NCBI RefSeq assembly: GCF_000830005.1
Contig: NZ_CP010407.1
Coordinates: 3,515,001 to 3,579,000, forward strand
DNA from: Streptomyces vietnamensis
GTDB lineage: Bacteria; Actinomycetota; Actinomycetes; Streptomycetales; Streptomycetaceae
Direction of reading: 5' to 3'
DNA length: 64,000 nt
Made by a program: the position numbers and the translations under genes. Positions 43,352 to 51,712 of this stretch are shown here, piece after piece (position 1 is the stretch's first letter; each line of letters begins with the position of its first letter). The notes beneath the pieces are model-generated. The model had not been told where the DNA came from. It saw only the letters and a list, made by a program, of their open reading frames with translations, and did not search any database.

Positions 43352-44110
43352 ATGGCTTCGCAGCAGCACGGGGACGATTCGTACGAGTCCGGCGTCGAGG
43401 AGATCTGCTCCTCCCTTTCCTCCCGGAGTTTCGATCTGATCTCCGGCGACAAGGTGAAGTCGCTCCTCCTGCGGCGCTCCGAGACCGCCCTCGACGACCT
43501 GGAGTCCTTCCGCGAGAGCTGGTCCCGCATGCCGCTCGACGGGTACATGGCGGACGGCGGGCGCTACCGCCGGCGCCGGCACGCCACGCTGAGCGCGCCC
43601 CCGGCGAGCGCCGACTACCGCGTCGAGCCCCACCAGCCGCACTACCAGGGCCTCGACTACAACAACCTCAACGGCGGCGTCGCCCGGCACTACGAGCCGT
43701 TCGAGGAGCAGAGCCTGCGCGGCGCCACCATGGACAGCCTGCTCACGCTGGGCTGCGACATCTTCGGCCGCCTCGCCCCGTACTCGGGCTGGCACATCGA
43801 GGCCCACCAGTTCCGCATCGAGGTGAACGGCGAGGAGGTCGGCCTGCCGACCCCGGAGGGCGTCCACCGCGACGGCGTCACCTTCGTCCTGATGGCGATG
43901 ATCGGCCGCTCGAACGCCACCGGCGGCGAGAGCACCGTCTTCAACCTGGACAAGCAGCCGGTGGAGAAGTTCTCCCTCACCGACGTCCTCGACGTGGCGC
44001 TCGTCAACGACGAGCGGGTCTACCACGGCGTCACGCCCATCGAGCAGATCGATCCCGCCCTCCCGGCCTCGCGCGACGTGCTCGTGATCACCTACCGTCA
44101 CAAGCCGTAA
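43352..44110 (+). CDS. 2OG-Fe(II) dioxygenase of the amino-acid hydroxylase type
   Basis: This 252-residue protein matches the 2OG-Fe dioxygenase family that includes bacterial isoleucine 4-hydroxylase. The iron triad is readable as H172-x-D174 in GVHRDGVTF and H225 in RVYHGVTPI, and R241 in SRDVLVITYRH should bind 2-oxoglutarate. Other family marks are YNNLNGGVARHYEPF and GRSNATGGESTVF. AGGGGGAG lies before the ATG. A LysE-type amino acid exporter follows 81 bases downstream, which supports a free amino acid as substrate; which one is unknown. Confidence 0.8.
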   Translation: MASQQHGDDSYESGVEEICSSLSSRSFDLISGDKVKSLLLRRSETALDDLESFRESWSRMPLDGYMADGGRYRRRRHATLSAPPASADYRVEPHQPHYQGLDYNNLNGGVARHYEPFEEQSLRGATMDSLLTLGCDIFGRLAPYSGWHIEAHQFRIEVNGEEVGLPTPEGVHRDGVTFVLMAMIGRSNATGGESTVFNLDKQPVEKFSLTDVLDVALVNDERVYHGVTPIEQIDPALPASRDVLVITYRHKP

Positions 44111-44191
44111 GTGTCCGGAGCACGGTACGGCGCGGGGGCGGCCACCACGGCGCCCCCGCGCCCGTTCCCACCTGAGTGAGAAGACGGGAAA

Positions 44192-44809
44192 ATGGGTCAG
44201 CTAATCGCCGTAGCGGTCATCACCATTCTGGCAGTCATCAGTCCCGGCGCGGACTTCGCGATGACCGTGCGGAACAGTTATCTGTACGGGCGGACCGCCG
44301 GTGTTCTCGCCGCCGTCGGCATTTCCCTGGGCGTTCTCGTCCACGTCACCTACACCATGCTGGGCGTGGGACTTCTGGTGACCCGTACCCCGATGCTTTT
44401 CACGGCGATGAAACTGATCGGCGCCGCGTACCTGGTGTACATCGGGTACAAGACCTTCGTCACCAAGGCCCAGGTGGACATCGACCTGTCGAGCGACGCC
44501 GGCCTCTCGAAGGCGGGGGCGCTGCGCACCGGGTTCCTGACGAACGCGCTCAACCCGAAGACCATGCTCTTCGTGCTGAGCACCTACACCCAGGTCGTCA
44601 GCGCCGACACCCCGCTCTTCCAGCAGATCGGCTACGGCCTGTTCATGTCGCTCGCGCACCTGGTCTGGTTCGCGCTGGCCGCCGTGCTCTTCTCCAACCA
44701 GTCCCTGCGCACCCGGCTGTTGCAGCGGCAGAGCGTGCTCAACAAGGTCATCGGGACCATCCTCGTCGGCCTGGGGATGGTGCTCGCCCTCACGCCGTCC
44801 GTGGCCTGA
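44192..44809 (+). CDS. LysE/RhtB-family amino acid exporter
   Basis: This 205-residue protein has six hydrophobic segments and the LysE pattern: AVISPGADFAMTVRNS near the N-terminus, LIGAAYLVYIGYKTF, and TGFLTNALNPKTMLF. Family members export basic or neutral amino acids and their derivatives. Position and strand suggest co-expression with the upstream dioxygenase, so it may export the hydroxylated product. Confidence 0.9.
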   Translation: MGQLIAVAVITILAVISPGADFAMTVRNSYLYGRTAGVLAAVGISLGVLVHVTYTMLGVGLLVTRTPMLFTAMKLIGAAYLVYIGYKTFVTKAQVDIDLSSDAGLSKAGALRTGFLTNALNPKTMLFVLSTYTQVVSADTPLFQQIGYGLFMSLAHLVWFALAAVLFSNQSLRTRLLQRQSVLNKVIGTILVGLGMVLALTPSVA

Positions 44810-44816
44810 GGCGCGG

Positions 44817-45377
44817 TCAGGAGGAGACCCGTTCCACGCGCGGTTCGGCGATCGTCCGGTAGTCCTCGGTGGCCAGGGCCAGCGAGCGGTCGAGCCGGGC
44901 CGCGTTGAAGAAGAACTCCGGGTGGACCAACAGGTCCGGGTCCACGATCAGTTCGAGGCGCTCGTCGAAGGCGAACGGCAGGATCGTGCCGCTCGGGGAG
45001 CCCGCGAGCTCCTCGGCGATCTCCGGGGAGGCGAAGGAGACGTACGTGCCGCCGTACAGCGCCTTGACGGCGTTCAGGTCGATGCGCCGGTCGCCGGGGA
45101 CGACGACGAGCGCGAAGCGCTTCTCCTTCTTGCCGATCTTCACCATGGCGATGATGCACTTGGCCGCCCGGTCGAGCGTGTGGCCCCGGAGCGCGCTGAC
45201 CGCCTCGGTGGCGCCCTCGGGGGCGTGCTCGATCACCCGGTAGGCCGCGCCGCGCTCGTCGAGCAGGGCGAGCAGCTTCTCGTACGTGTCGACGCCCGCG
45301 GCATCCGCGACACCTGCGACATCCGTGACGCCCATGGCATCCGTGACACCCGTGGCGTCCGTGGCATCCGTGGTCAT
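44817..45377 (-). CDS. YbaK/PrdX-type deacylase-like protein with repeat N-terminus
   Basis: This 186-residue protein has a YbaK-like domain from about residue 30 (YRVIEHAPEGATEAVSALRG, AAKCIIAMVKIGKKEKRFAL, VVPGDRRIDLNAVKAL). The first 28 residues are a low-complexity repeat of about six residues (GVTDAM, GVTDVA, GVADAA), encoded by roughly 18-bp repeats. An AGGAGGAACC site precedes the ATG at 45377. The family edits mischarged tRNA or binds related substrates. It is convergent with the LysE gene. Confidence 0.82.
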   Translation of the reverse strand: MTTDATDATGVTDAMGVTDVAGVADAAGVDTYEKLLALLDERGAAYRVIEHAPEGATEAVSALRGHTLDRAAKCIIAMVKIGKKEKRFALVVVPGDRRIDLNAVKALYGGTYVSFASPEIAEELAGSPSGTILPFAFDERLELIVDPDLLVHPEFFFNAARLDRSLALATEDYRTIAEPRVERVSS

Positions 45378-45393
45378 TCGGTTCCTCCTGGTT

Positions 45394-46485
45394 TCAACTG
45401 GTCTGGTTCTCCGGCGCGTTGACCCTACGCCTGTTGTCCATGTGCCGGAGCAGCGCGACACCCGCCCCGTCCAGTTCGTACAGCACCCGTACGCCCTCCC
45501 TGCGCCGCCGCACCACGCCCGCGGCGACCAGGGCGGTGAGGTGCTCGGAGACGGTGCTCGGGGCCAGGCCCAGGGTCGCGGCGAGGTCCGAGGTGGTGGT
45601 GGGCGCGACGAGGCCGCGGACGACGCCGGCCCGGCTGCGGCCGAGCAGGATCTCCAGGCGGTCCCCGCGCGCGGGCCCCTCGGCGAGGCCCCGGCGGGCC
45701 GGCGGGGGCGTCTCCCCGAGCAGGACGGCGGCCCCCTCGGCCTGGTAGGCGACGGCCGTCGTGCCGTCCGGGGCGGACGCGGAGTACGGGGCTCCCTTGC
45801 CGAACACCAGGGGGACGAGGACGAGTCGGGAGACGCACGGCACCGCGGTCCGGCCGCTCACCACGGGCCCGACGTGCAGCCTCAGCACGTCACCTTTCCG
45901 GGTGAGCCGCCGTCCGCGCAGGGAGCCGAGCAGCCGCTCCGGGCCCTGGGTGGCGAGGATCCGGGCCCGCAGCAGGATGTCCTCCTCCGTGGCGACCCGC
46001 AGGGGCGCGGCGTACGGGGCCAGGGCCGCCCGCCAGTACCGGGGGATGAACTCGCACAGTTCGGCGAGGCGGGCCGCCGGGTCCGCGTACAGGGTCCCCA
46101 GCTCGGCGGGGACGCCCTGCGGGAACCACTGCTCCAGCTCCTCCCGGACGCGGGCCGGGGGAACGGCGGCGAGGGCCGCGAGGTCCGCCGTCAGCTCGCC
46201 CCTGGACGGGTCCGGGACGGCGAGGAGGAAGGAGGGGAGGGCGCCGCCGCGGGCGCGGTACAGATGGACGAGCCAGCCCGGGATGGTCACCCCGGCCCGG
46301 GTCAGCGAACGGCGGGCCGCCCGGTCCCAGTTGGTGTACGGCCAGGGCGCGAGGCCGCGCCGGGTGGAGAGCAGCCCGATGCTGCCGTACGTCTCCCAGA
46401 GCCGGCTGTCGGCGATCCGGACCGTTCCGTACCCGGACCGCCGCAGCGGAATCTCGATCACCACGCACCCCCGCGCTCGCTCCAT
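45394..46485 (-). CDS. ArsR-type winged-helix regulator with large N-terminal domain
   Basis: This protein has about 363 residues. The C-terminal 75 are an ArsR winged helix (LVAPTTTSDLAATLGLAPST, VSEHLTALVAAGVVRRRREG, VRVLYELDGAG). The N-terminal 280 match the DUF5937-like region of Streptomyces regulators (WPYTNWDRAARRSL, LRLHVGPVVSGRTAVPCVSR). No metal-binding cysteine motif is seen, so this is not a metal sensor of the ArsR/SmtB kind. The start is taken at the ATG 46485; a GTG about 21-24 bases inside is an alternative. Target genes are unknown. Confidence 0.8.
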   Translation of the reverse strand: MERARGCVVIEIPLRRSGYGTVRIADSRLWETYGSIGLLSTRRGLAPWPYTNWDRAARRSLTRAGVTIPGWLVHLYRARGGALPSFLLAVPDPSRGELTADLAALAAVPPARVREELEQWFPQGVPAELGTLYADPAARLAELCEFIPRYWRAALAPYAAPLRVATEEDILLRARILATQGPERLLGSLRGRRLTRKGDVLRLHVGPVVSGRTAVPCVSRLVLVPLVFGKGAPYSASAPDGTTAVAYQAEGAAVLLGETPPPARRGLAEGPARGDRLEILLGRSRAGVVRGLVAPTTTSDLAATLGLAPSTVSEHLTALVAAGVVRRRREGVRVLYELDGAGVALLRHMDNRRRVNAPENQTS

Positions 46486-46622
46486 GGTCGGTGGAGCGGG
46501 CACACGGTATCGGCCAGGTGGCCGGGGACGGCCCGTCGGCCGCTCACAATGTCAAGTCGCCGCCCGGGGAACGGATTTCAGCCTGAGGAGACCTTCTTTT
46601 TCAGCCTGAGGGGACCTCTTCT

Positions 46623-47825
46623 TCAGCCCGTCACCGAGCGCACCGCGCGCACCAGGGCCTGGGCGCGCGGGTCGGCCGTGACCGTCTTCCGCATGCCGTT
46701 GGTGACGTACCCGAAGGCGATCCCCGTGTCCGGGTCGGCGAAGCCGAGGGAGCCGCCGCGGCCGGGGTGGCCGAAGGAGGACGGGCCGAGGAGCGGGGAG
46801 GCCGGGCCGTGCAGCATGTGGCCGAGGCCGAAGCGGGTGCCGACCAGGAGGACCCGGTCCGGGCCCGCGGACTCCTCCGTACCGGCCAGGGTGAGCGTCG
46901 CCGGGGCGAAGAGGCGCTCGGCACCGTCGACGGGGCCGAGGGTGGCGGCGTAGAAGCGGGCGAGCGCGCGGGCGGTGGCGACGCCCGCCGAGCCGGGCAG
47001 TTCGGCGGCCCGGTAGACGGGGTCGTTCTCGTCGGGCTTGGGGTCGATGACCCCGAAGGCGCGCCGGGTGAGGGAGCCGGGGTCCTGGTAGGCCTCGGTG
47101 ACGGAGCGCTTGGGGCGGAGCTTGAGGGCGCCGCTGCCGGGCGGGTCGATCTCCTCGACGGGGCCGAGCCGGCCGACCCGGTGGGCCTCGGCCTCGGGCA
47201 GGCCGATCCACAGGTCGAGGCCGAGGGGGCCGGTGATCTCCTCGGCGACCCAGCGGCCGATGGTGCGGCCGGTGACCCGGTGGACCAGGCCGGAGAGCAG
47301 CCAGCTGAAGGTGTGGGCGTGGTAGCCGTGGGCGGTGCCGGGCTCCCAGGCGGGGGCCTGGGCGGCTATCGCCTCCGTCGCGGTCGACAGGTCGACCGCC
47401 TCGGCGAGGGTGAGCGGGCGGTCGAGGACGGGGACGCCGGCCCGGTGCGCTAGCAGCTGCCGTACGGTCACGCGGTCCTTGCCGTGGGCCTTGAACTCGG
47501 GCCAGTACGCGGCGACGGGGGCGTCCAGGTCGAGCAGCCCGCGCTGGTGCAGGAGCAGGGGGACGGCGGCGGAGACGCCCTTGGTGGCGGAGCGGACGAC
47601 CTGGGCGGTGTCCGCCGTCCACGGCTCCGTGCCGTCGGCGTCCTTCGTGCCCGCCCACAGGTCGACGACCCGCACGCCGTCCCGGTGGACGGCGACGGCC
47701 GCCCCGCGCTCGCCCCGCTGCTCGAAGTTGCGCAGGAACGCGTCCCTGACCGGCTCCCAGCCCGCCGCCACCGTGCCCTGGACGTCCACCTGACCCACAC
47801 TCTCTCTCGTACGACCGACTCCCAT
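46623..47825 (-). CDS. Beta-lactamase-fold serine hydrolase
   Basis: This is a 400-residue protein of the class C beta-lactamase/esterase EstB type. The nucleophile motif is S79-A-T-K82 in VVRSATKGVS; HGYHAHTFSW supplies the tyrosine region, and the C-terminal FGHPGRGGSLGFADPDTGIAF replaces the KTG box, as in EstB-like esterases. It may act as an esterase or D-amino-peptidase; no signal peptide is visible, so it is probably cytoplasmic. The ATG at 47825 has a poor ribosome site and a GTG about ten codons inside is possible. Confidence 0.85.
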   Translation of the reverse strand: MGVGRTRESVGQVDVQGTVAAGWEPVRDAFLRNFEQRGERGAAVAVHRDGVRVVDLWAGTKDADGTEPWTADTAQVVRSATKGVSAAVPLLLHQRGLLDLDAPVAAYWPEFKAHGKDRVTVRQLLAHRAGVPVLDRPLTLAEAVDLSTATEAIAAQAPAWEPGTAHGYHAHTFSWLLSGLVHRVTGRTIGRWVAEEITGPLGLDLWIGLPEAEAHRVGRLGPVEEIDPPGSGALKLRPKRSVTEAYQDPGSLTRRAFGVIDPKPDENDPVYRAAELPGSAGVATARALARFYAATLGPVDGAERLFAPATLTLAGTEESAGPDRVLLVGTRFGLGHMLHGPASPLLGPSSFGHPGRGGSLGFADPDTGIAFGYVTNGMRKTVTADPRAQALVRAVRSVTG

Positions 47826-47881
47826 GGTGCAACGCGGGGGGAGAAAGCCTGATTCCGGGGTCAGGCGGACGTCGGGCGAGG

Positions 47882-48409
47882 TCAGACGAGGTCGAACGTG
47901 ACGCGCCTCACGATCCTGGGGGTCGTGGCGATCGTCTCGGAGTGGAGCGAGCCGCGAGCCTTGTCGTACCTCCCGGTGCCGCCGGTGATCGCGTTGTCGA
48001 AGGGCCCCTGGGAGACGTAGTTGTAGTACATCCCCTGCACGGTGATCTGCCCCTCCGGGAGGGTGTAGGTCACGATGCACTGCTCCGCTTCGTCGACCAA
48101 CATCGGGTCCCCGCTCCGGGTGGTGGTGCAGGTGCCGTCGGTGTCGCCGACCTTGTTGTCCGCCTCGTCGAGGAGGTCCGAGTGGATGACGACCCGATCG
48201 CCCTGCAGGACGCTGCCGGGGACGGCGGGGGTGACGGGGAAGCGGTGCAGCTCCTGCACCACGGACTTGAGCGAGAAGGTCCGGGCTTTGCCCCCGACGT
48301 GGGCGGAACCGGTGTCCGTCGCGGCGGCGCCCGCGACGGGGGCGCAGGCGAGGAGGGTGACCAGGGCGGTGGCCGCTCCGAGGCAGGCGGATCTGATGGG
48401 GCGCATCAT
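47882..48409 (-). CDS. Secreted allene-oxide-cyclase/dirigent-like barrel protein
   Basis: This 175-residue protein has a signal peptide (MMRPIRSACLG, hydrophobic core, cleavage near VAGAAA). The mature domain has the barrel pattern of allene oxide cyclase-like proteins: GDRVVIHSDLLDEADNKVG, CIVTYTLPEGQITVQGMYY, and GPFDNAITGGTGRYDKARGS. Bacterial members are secreted and of unknown function. The ATG at 48409 follows AGGAG by five bases. The nearest gene on the same strand is the serine hydrolase downstream. Confidence 0.8.
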   Translation of the reverse strand: MMRPIRSACLGAATALVTLLACAPVAGAAATDTGSAHVGGKARTFSLKSVVQELHRFPVTPAVPGSVLQGDRVVIHSDLLDEADNKVGDTDGTCTTTRSGDPMLVDEAEQCIVTYTLPEGQITVQGMYYNYVSQGPFDNAITGGTGRYDKARGSLHSETIATTPRIVRRVTFDLV

Positions 48410-48563
48410 GCGACTCCTGAGGTTGGACATTCGGGGATGGCCGGAATGACCGGATGGCGAACTCTCATCCGATTCCGTTCGATTCCCTTCATAGCCCCGG
48501 CTCCGCCGCCGCACGGAGCACCCCGGCACGACCCACCGGCACATCCAGCCGGTCGGACCAAAG

Positions 48564-49325
48564 TCAGGCGACGGAGCTCGGTACGAAGCCGAACGGCAGC
48601 TCCAGGCGGTGCCGGGCCATCGTCTCCTCGTCCGAGAGGATCGCGGCGGTGGGACCGTCCTCCGCGATCACGCCCTCGCTGAGGATGACCGAGCGCGGGC
48701 AGAGCTCCAGGGCGTACGGCAGGTCGTGGGTGACCATGAGGACGGTGACGTCGAGCGTGCGGAGGATGTCGGCGAGCTCGCGGCGGGAGGCCGGGTCCAG
48801 GTTGGAGGACGGCTCGTCGAGGACGAGGATCTCCGGCTCCATGGCGAGGACGGTCGCGACGGCGACCCGGCGGCGCTGCCCGAAGGAGAGGTGGTGCGGC
48901 GGCCGGTCGGCGAACTCCGCCATGCCGACCCTCGCGAGGGCCTTCTGGACGACCGCTTCGAGCTCGGCGCCCCGGATGCCCGCCGCCGCCGGGCCGAAGG
49001 CCACGTCCTCGCGGACGGTCGGCATGAACAGCTGGTCGTCGGGGTCCTGGAAGACGATGCCGACCTTCCGCCGGATCTCGGCCATGTGCTTCTTGCCGAC
49101 CGGAAGCCCGGCGACGGTGACGCTGCCCGCGCCGCCGGTGAGGATGCCGTTGAGGTGGAGGACGAGGGTGGTCTTGCCGGCGCCGTTGGGACCGAGGAGG
49201 GCGACCCGCTCGCCGCGCCCGACGGTCAGGTCCACGCCGAAGAGGGCCTGGTGGCCGTCGGGGTACGCGTACGCGAGGCCGGAGACCTCGAGCGAGGGGG
49301 CGGTCACGGGGTCCATCCCAGTCAT
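48564..49325 (-). CDS. cbiO: Energy-coupling factor transporter ATPase CbiO
   Basis: This 253-residue ABC ATPase has Walker A GPNGAGKTT, the Q-loop VGIVFQDPDDQLFMPTV typical of ECF/CbiO proteins, the signature LSFGQRRRVAVATVLAMEP and the Walker B LVLDEPSSNLDP. It powers cobalt or nickel uptake with CbiM and CbiQ. Its ATG overlaps the cbiQ stop codon (ATGA). It is the last gene of cbiM-cbiQ-cbiO. Confidence 0.93.
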   Translation of the reverse strand: MTGMDPVTAPSLEVSGLAYAYPDGHQALFGVDLTVGRGERVALLGPNGAGKTTLVLHLNGILTGGAGSVTVAGLPVGKKHMAEIRRKVGIVFQDPDDQLFMPTVREDVAFGPAAAGIRGAELEAVVQKALARVGMAEFADRPPHHLSFGQRRRVAVATVLAMEPEILVLDEPSSNLDPASRRELADILRTLDVTVLMVTHDLPYALELCPRSVILSEGVIAEDGPTAAILSDEETMARHRLELPFGFVPSSVA

Positions 49326-50083
49326 AGGGTCCATCCCAGGAGGCAGATCAGGAGTGCGGAGAGCGGCAGGGCGGCGGCGTACGTCCACTGGGCGCGGGTG
49401 GCGGTGACCTCGTCGATGACCGGCATGGTGCCGCTGTAGCCGCGGCTGACCATGGCGAGGTGGACGCGTTCGCCGCGCTCGTACGAGCGGATGAAGAGCG
49501 CGCCGGCGGACTTGGCGAGGACGCCCCAGTGGCGGACGCCCTTCGCCTCGAAGCCGCGCGAGCGGCGGGCGACGGACATGCGGCGCATCTCGTCGGTGAT
49601 GACGTCGCCGTACCGGATCATGAACGAGGCGATCTGGACGAGCAGCGGCGGCAGTTTGAGCCGCTGGAGGCCGAGGACCAGGGCCCGCAGTTCGGTGGTG
49701 GAGGCGAGGAGCACGGAGGCGGCGACGCCGAGGGTGCCCTTGGCGAGGACGTTCCAGGCGCCCCACAGGCCGGGGACGCTCAGCGAGACCCCGAGGACCT
49801 CCGTCTGCTCGCCGGGGACCACGAAGGGCATGAGCAGCGCGAACGCGACGAACGGGATCTCGATGAGGAGCCGTCGCAGCAGGAAGCCGGCCGGGACGCG
49901 GGCCCGCCCGGCGACGACGCCGAGCAGGACCGCGTACAGGGCGAAGGCCCAGACGGCCTCGCGGGGCGTCGAGACGACGACCACGACGAAGCCGAGGACG
50001 GCGGCGAGCTTGGTGTGCGGGGGCAGCTCGTGGACCGGCGAGTGCCCGTGCCGGTAGAGCTTGTGCGCGTGCCCCGCCCCCAT
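49322..50083 (-). CDS. cbiQ: Energy-coupling factor transporter transmembrane protein CbiQ
   Basis: This 253-residue protein has about five or six membrane helices. The coupling motif of CbiQ-type T components appears as RRSRGFEAKG and VSRGYSGTMP, the Ala-Arg-Gly-type helices that contact the ATPase. It starts one base after the cbiM stop codon and its stop overlaps the cbiO start. Confidence 0.92.
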   Translation of the reverse strand: MGAGHAHKLYRHGHSPVHELPPHTKLAAVLGFVVVVVSTPREAVWAFALYAVLLGVVAGRARVPAGFLLRRLLIEIPFVAFALLMPFVVPGEQTEVLGVSLSVPGLWGAWNVLAKGTLGVAASVLLASTTELRALVLGLQRLKLPPLLVQIASFMIRYGDVITDEMRRMSVARRSRGFEAKGVRHWGVLAKSAGALFIRSYERGERVHLAMVSRGYSGTMPVIDEVTATRAQWTYAAALPLSALLICLLGWTL

Positions 50084-50084
50084 G

Positions 50085-51110
50085 TCACGCCTCCAGGGCG
50101 GCGGTCTTGCGGCGGCGGACGACCCAGAAGGCGCCGGTGCCGACGGCCAGGGTCGCGCCGACGCCGATCGCGCCGGCGAGGCCGCCGGAGAGGCGGGGGG
50201 CCTCGATGCCCTTGACGCCGTAGTCGGCGAGCGGGGAGTCCGCGGCGGCGTGCTTCTCCACGTTCTTGTCGATGCCCTGGTCGGCGGCGACCTTCTCCAG
50301 GCCGTCGGGGCTGGCGGAGGCGTAGAAGGAGACGAAGCCGGCGAGGACGAGGGCGGTGACGACGCCGCCGATCCACAGCTTCTTCGGGGAGCCCTTCGCG
50401 ACGGGCCTCGCGGAAGGGGCCGCGTCGACCAGCTCGCCGTCCACGCGGAGCTTGAGCGGCGCGGTCAGGCCGCGGGCGCCGTACACCAGGTCGGGGCGGA
50501 CGGCGACGACGGCGCCGACGGTCAGCATGGTGATGACGGCCTCGCCGACGCCGATGAGGACGTGCACGCCGACCATGGCCGTGAGGACCTTGGAGACGGG
50601 GACGTCGGTGGTGCCGCCGATCGCGTAGATCAGGGTGAAGACGGTCGCCGCGGCCGGTACGGAGACGAGCGCGGCGGCGAACGAGGCCACGGTCACCGAG
50701 CGGCGGGTGCGCGGCAGGACGAGGACCAGGCCGCGGAAGAGCGCGTAGGCCACGACGACGGTGACGACGCCCATGACGGTGATGTTCACGCCGAGGGCGG
50801 TGAGGCCGCCGTCGGCGAAGAGGATGCCCTGCATGAGCAGGACGACGGCGATGCACAGGACTCCGGTCCAGGGCCCGACGAGGATCGCGGCGAGCGCCCC
50901 GCCGAGGAGGTGTCCGCTGGTCCCGGCGGCGACCGGGAAGTTCAGCATCTGGACGGCGAAGATGAAGGCCGCGACGAGGCCGGCGAGCGGGGCCGTCCTC
51001 TCGTCGAGTTCCTTGCGGGCTCCACGCAGGCCGGCGGCGACGGCGCCGGCGGCGACGACACCGGCGGCGGCCGATACGGGGGCGTTGATGAATCCGTCAG
51101 GTACATGCAC
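50085..51110 (-). CDS. cbiM: ECF transporter substrate component CbiM fused to a PDGLE domain
   Basis: This 341-residue protein begins MHVPDGFINAP; the N-terminal His-x-Pro-Asp-Gly is the metal-binding tip of CbiM/NikM. FPVAAGTSGHLLGGALA and GDGGLTALGVNI-like loops follow, with about seven helices to residue 215. The C-terminal part carries one more helix and SFYASASPDGLEKVA (residues 261-275), a PDGLE domain that replaces the separate CbiN subunit. The GTG at 51110 is chosen so that His is residue 2, as the family requires. Cobalt and nickel cannot be told apart from the protein, but a Nur-like box upstream favours nickel. Confidence 0.93.
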   Translation of the reverse strand: MHVPDGFINAPVSAAAGVVAAGAVAAGLRGARKELDERTAPLAGLVAAFIFAVQMLNFPVAAGTSGHLLGGALAAILVGPWTGVLCIAVVLLMQGILFADGGLTALGVNITVMGVVTVVVAYALFRGLVLVLPRTRRSVTVASFAAALVSVPAAATVFTLIYAIGGTTDVPVSKVLTAMVGVHVLIGVGEAVITMLTVGAVVAVRPDLVYGARGLTAPLKLRVDGELVDAAPSARPVAKGSPKKLWIGGVVTALVLAGFVSFYASASPDGLEKVAADQGIDKNVEKHAAADSPLADYGVKGIEAPRLSGGLAGAIGVGATLAVGTGAFWVVRRRKTAALEA

Positions 51111-51131
51111 GTCCGGAATGATAAGGCGTTC

Positions 51132-51148
51132 CTGCGAAGAGCTTGCAA
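51132..51148 (-). promoter_or_regulatory. Nur-like box upstream of cbiM
   Basis: On the minus strand TTGCAA, five bases and TCGCAG form an imperfect dyad close to the published Streptomyces Nur (nickel uptake regulator) box TTGCAA-N5-TTGCAA. It lies 22-38 bases before the cbiM start codon, where repressor binding would block transcription. One half-site deviates at two positions. Confidence 0.4.
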
Positions 51149-51300
51149 GAGCGCATCGATGACAGGACGGCGGCGCGCGGGGGCGCGTGACCCTGCCCAC
51201 ACCCCCGGCCGTATGCGCATGCGGCGCGCGCTCGCCGGGAAGAAGAAGGGACATTGGCCGACAATTAGTCGATAAGAGGACAACACGTGAGGAGCCCCCG

Positions 51301-51660
51301 ATGGCCGGCGCGCACGACCGCAGAGTCGACGACCATGCCAAGGGACGCATCATCAGCGACGCCCCGCTCTCCCGCCCGGTCCCGGTGTCCCTCCGTTACG
51401 ATCCCGACTCCTCCCCGGCGACGGTCCGCTTCGGCTTCCCCGGCGCCGTCGAGTGGTCCTTCCCCCGCGCCCTCCTGGAGACCGGCATGCGCGCCCCGAC
51501 CCGCCGCGGCGACATCGGGGTCTGGCCCTGCGGCCGCGTCCAGACGGTCGTCGAGCTCCACACGGGGGACGGGGTCACCGTCGTCCAGTTCGACACCACG
51601 GCCCTGCTCCGCTTCCTGAAGCACACGTACGCCGCCAGTACGTCGATGACGACACACTGA
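51301..51660 (+). CDS. SsgA-like sporulation/cell-division protein
   Basis: This 119-residue protein of the SALP family is found only in morphologically complex actinobacteria. It shows VPVSLRYDPDSSPATVRFGF, VEWSFPRALLETGMRAPT, GDIGVWPC and VVQFDTTALLRFLKHTY. SALPs direct septum placement and peptidoglycan maintenance during sporulation. The ATG at 51301 has GAGGAG ahead. It is divergent from cbiM. Which SALP (SsgB-G) it is cannot be told by eye. Confidence 0.88.
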   Translation: MAGAHDRRVDDHAKGRIISDAPLSRPVPVSLRYDPDSSPATVRFGFPGAVEWSFPRALLETGMRAPTRRGDIGVWPCGRVQTVVELHTGDGVTVVQFDTTALLRFLKHTYAASTSMTTH

Positions 51661-51712
51661 CGGCGTACGGATCAGGCGTACGGAGCGATCCGGCGTACGG
51701 AGCGATCCGGCG

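Noticed and set aside
51111..51300. Cobalamin riboswitch before cbiM
   Set aside because: I could not find a B12-box-like sequence or a plausible long structured leader on the minus strand; the distance to the divergent SsgA-like gene is under 200 bases.
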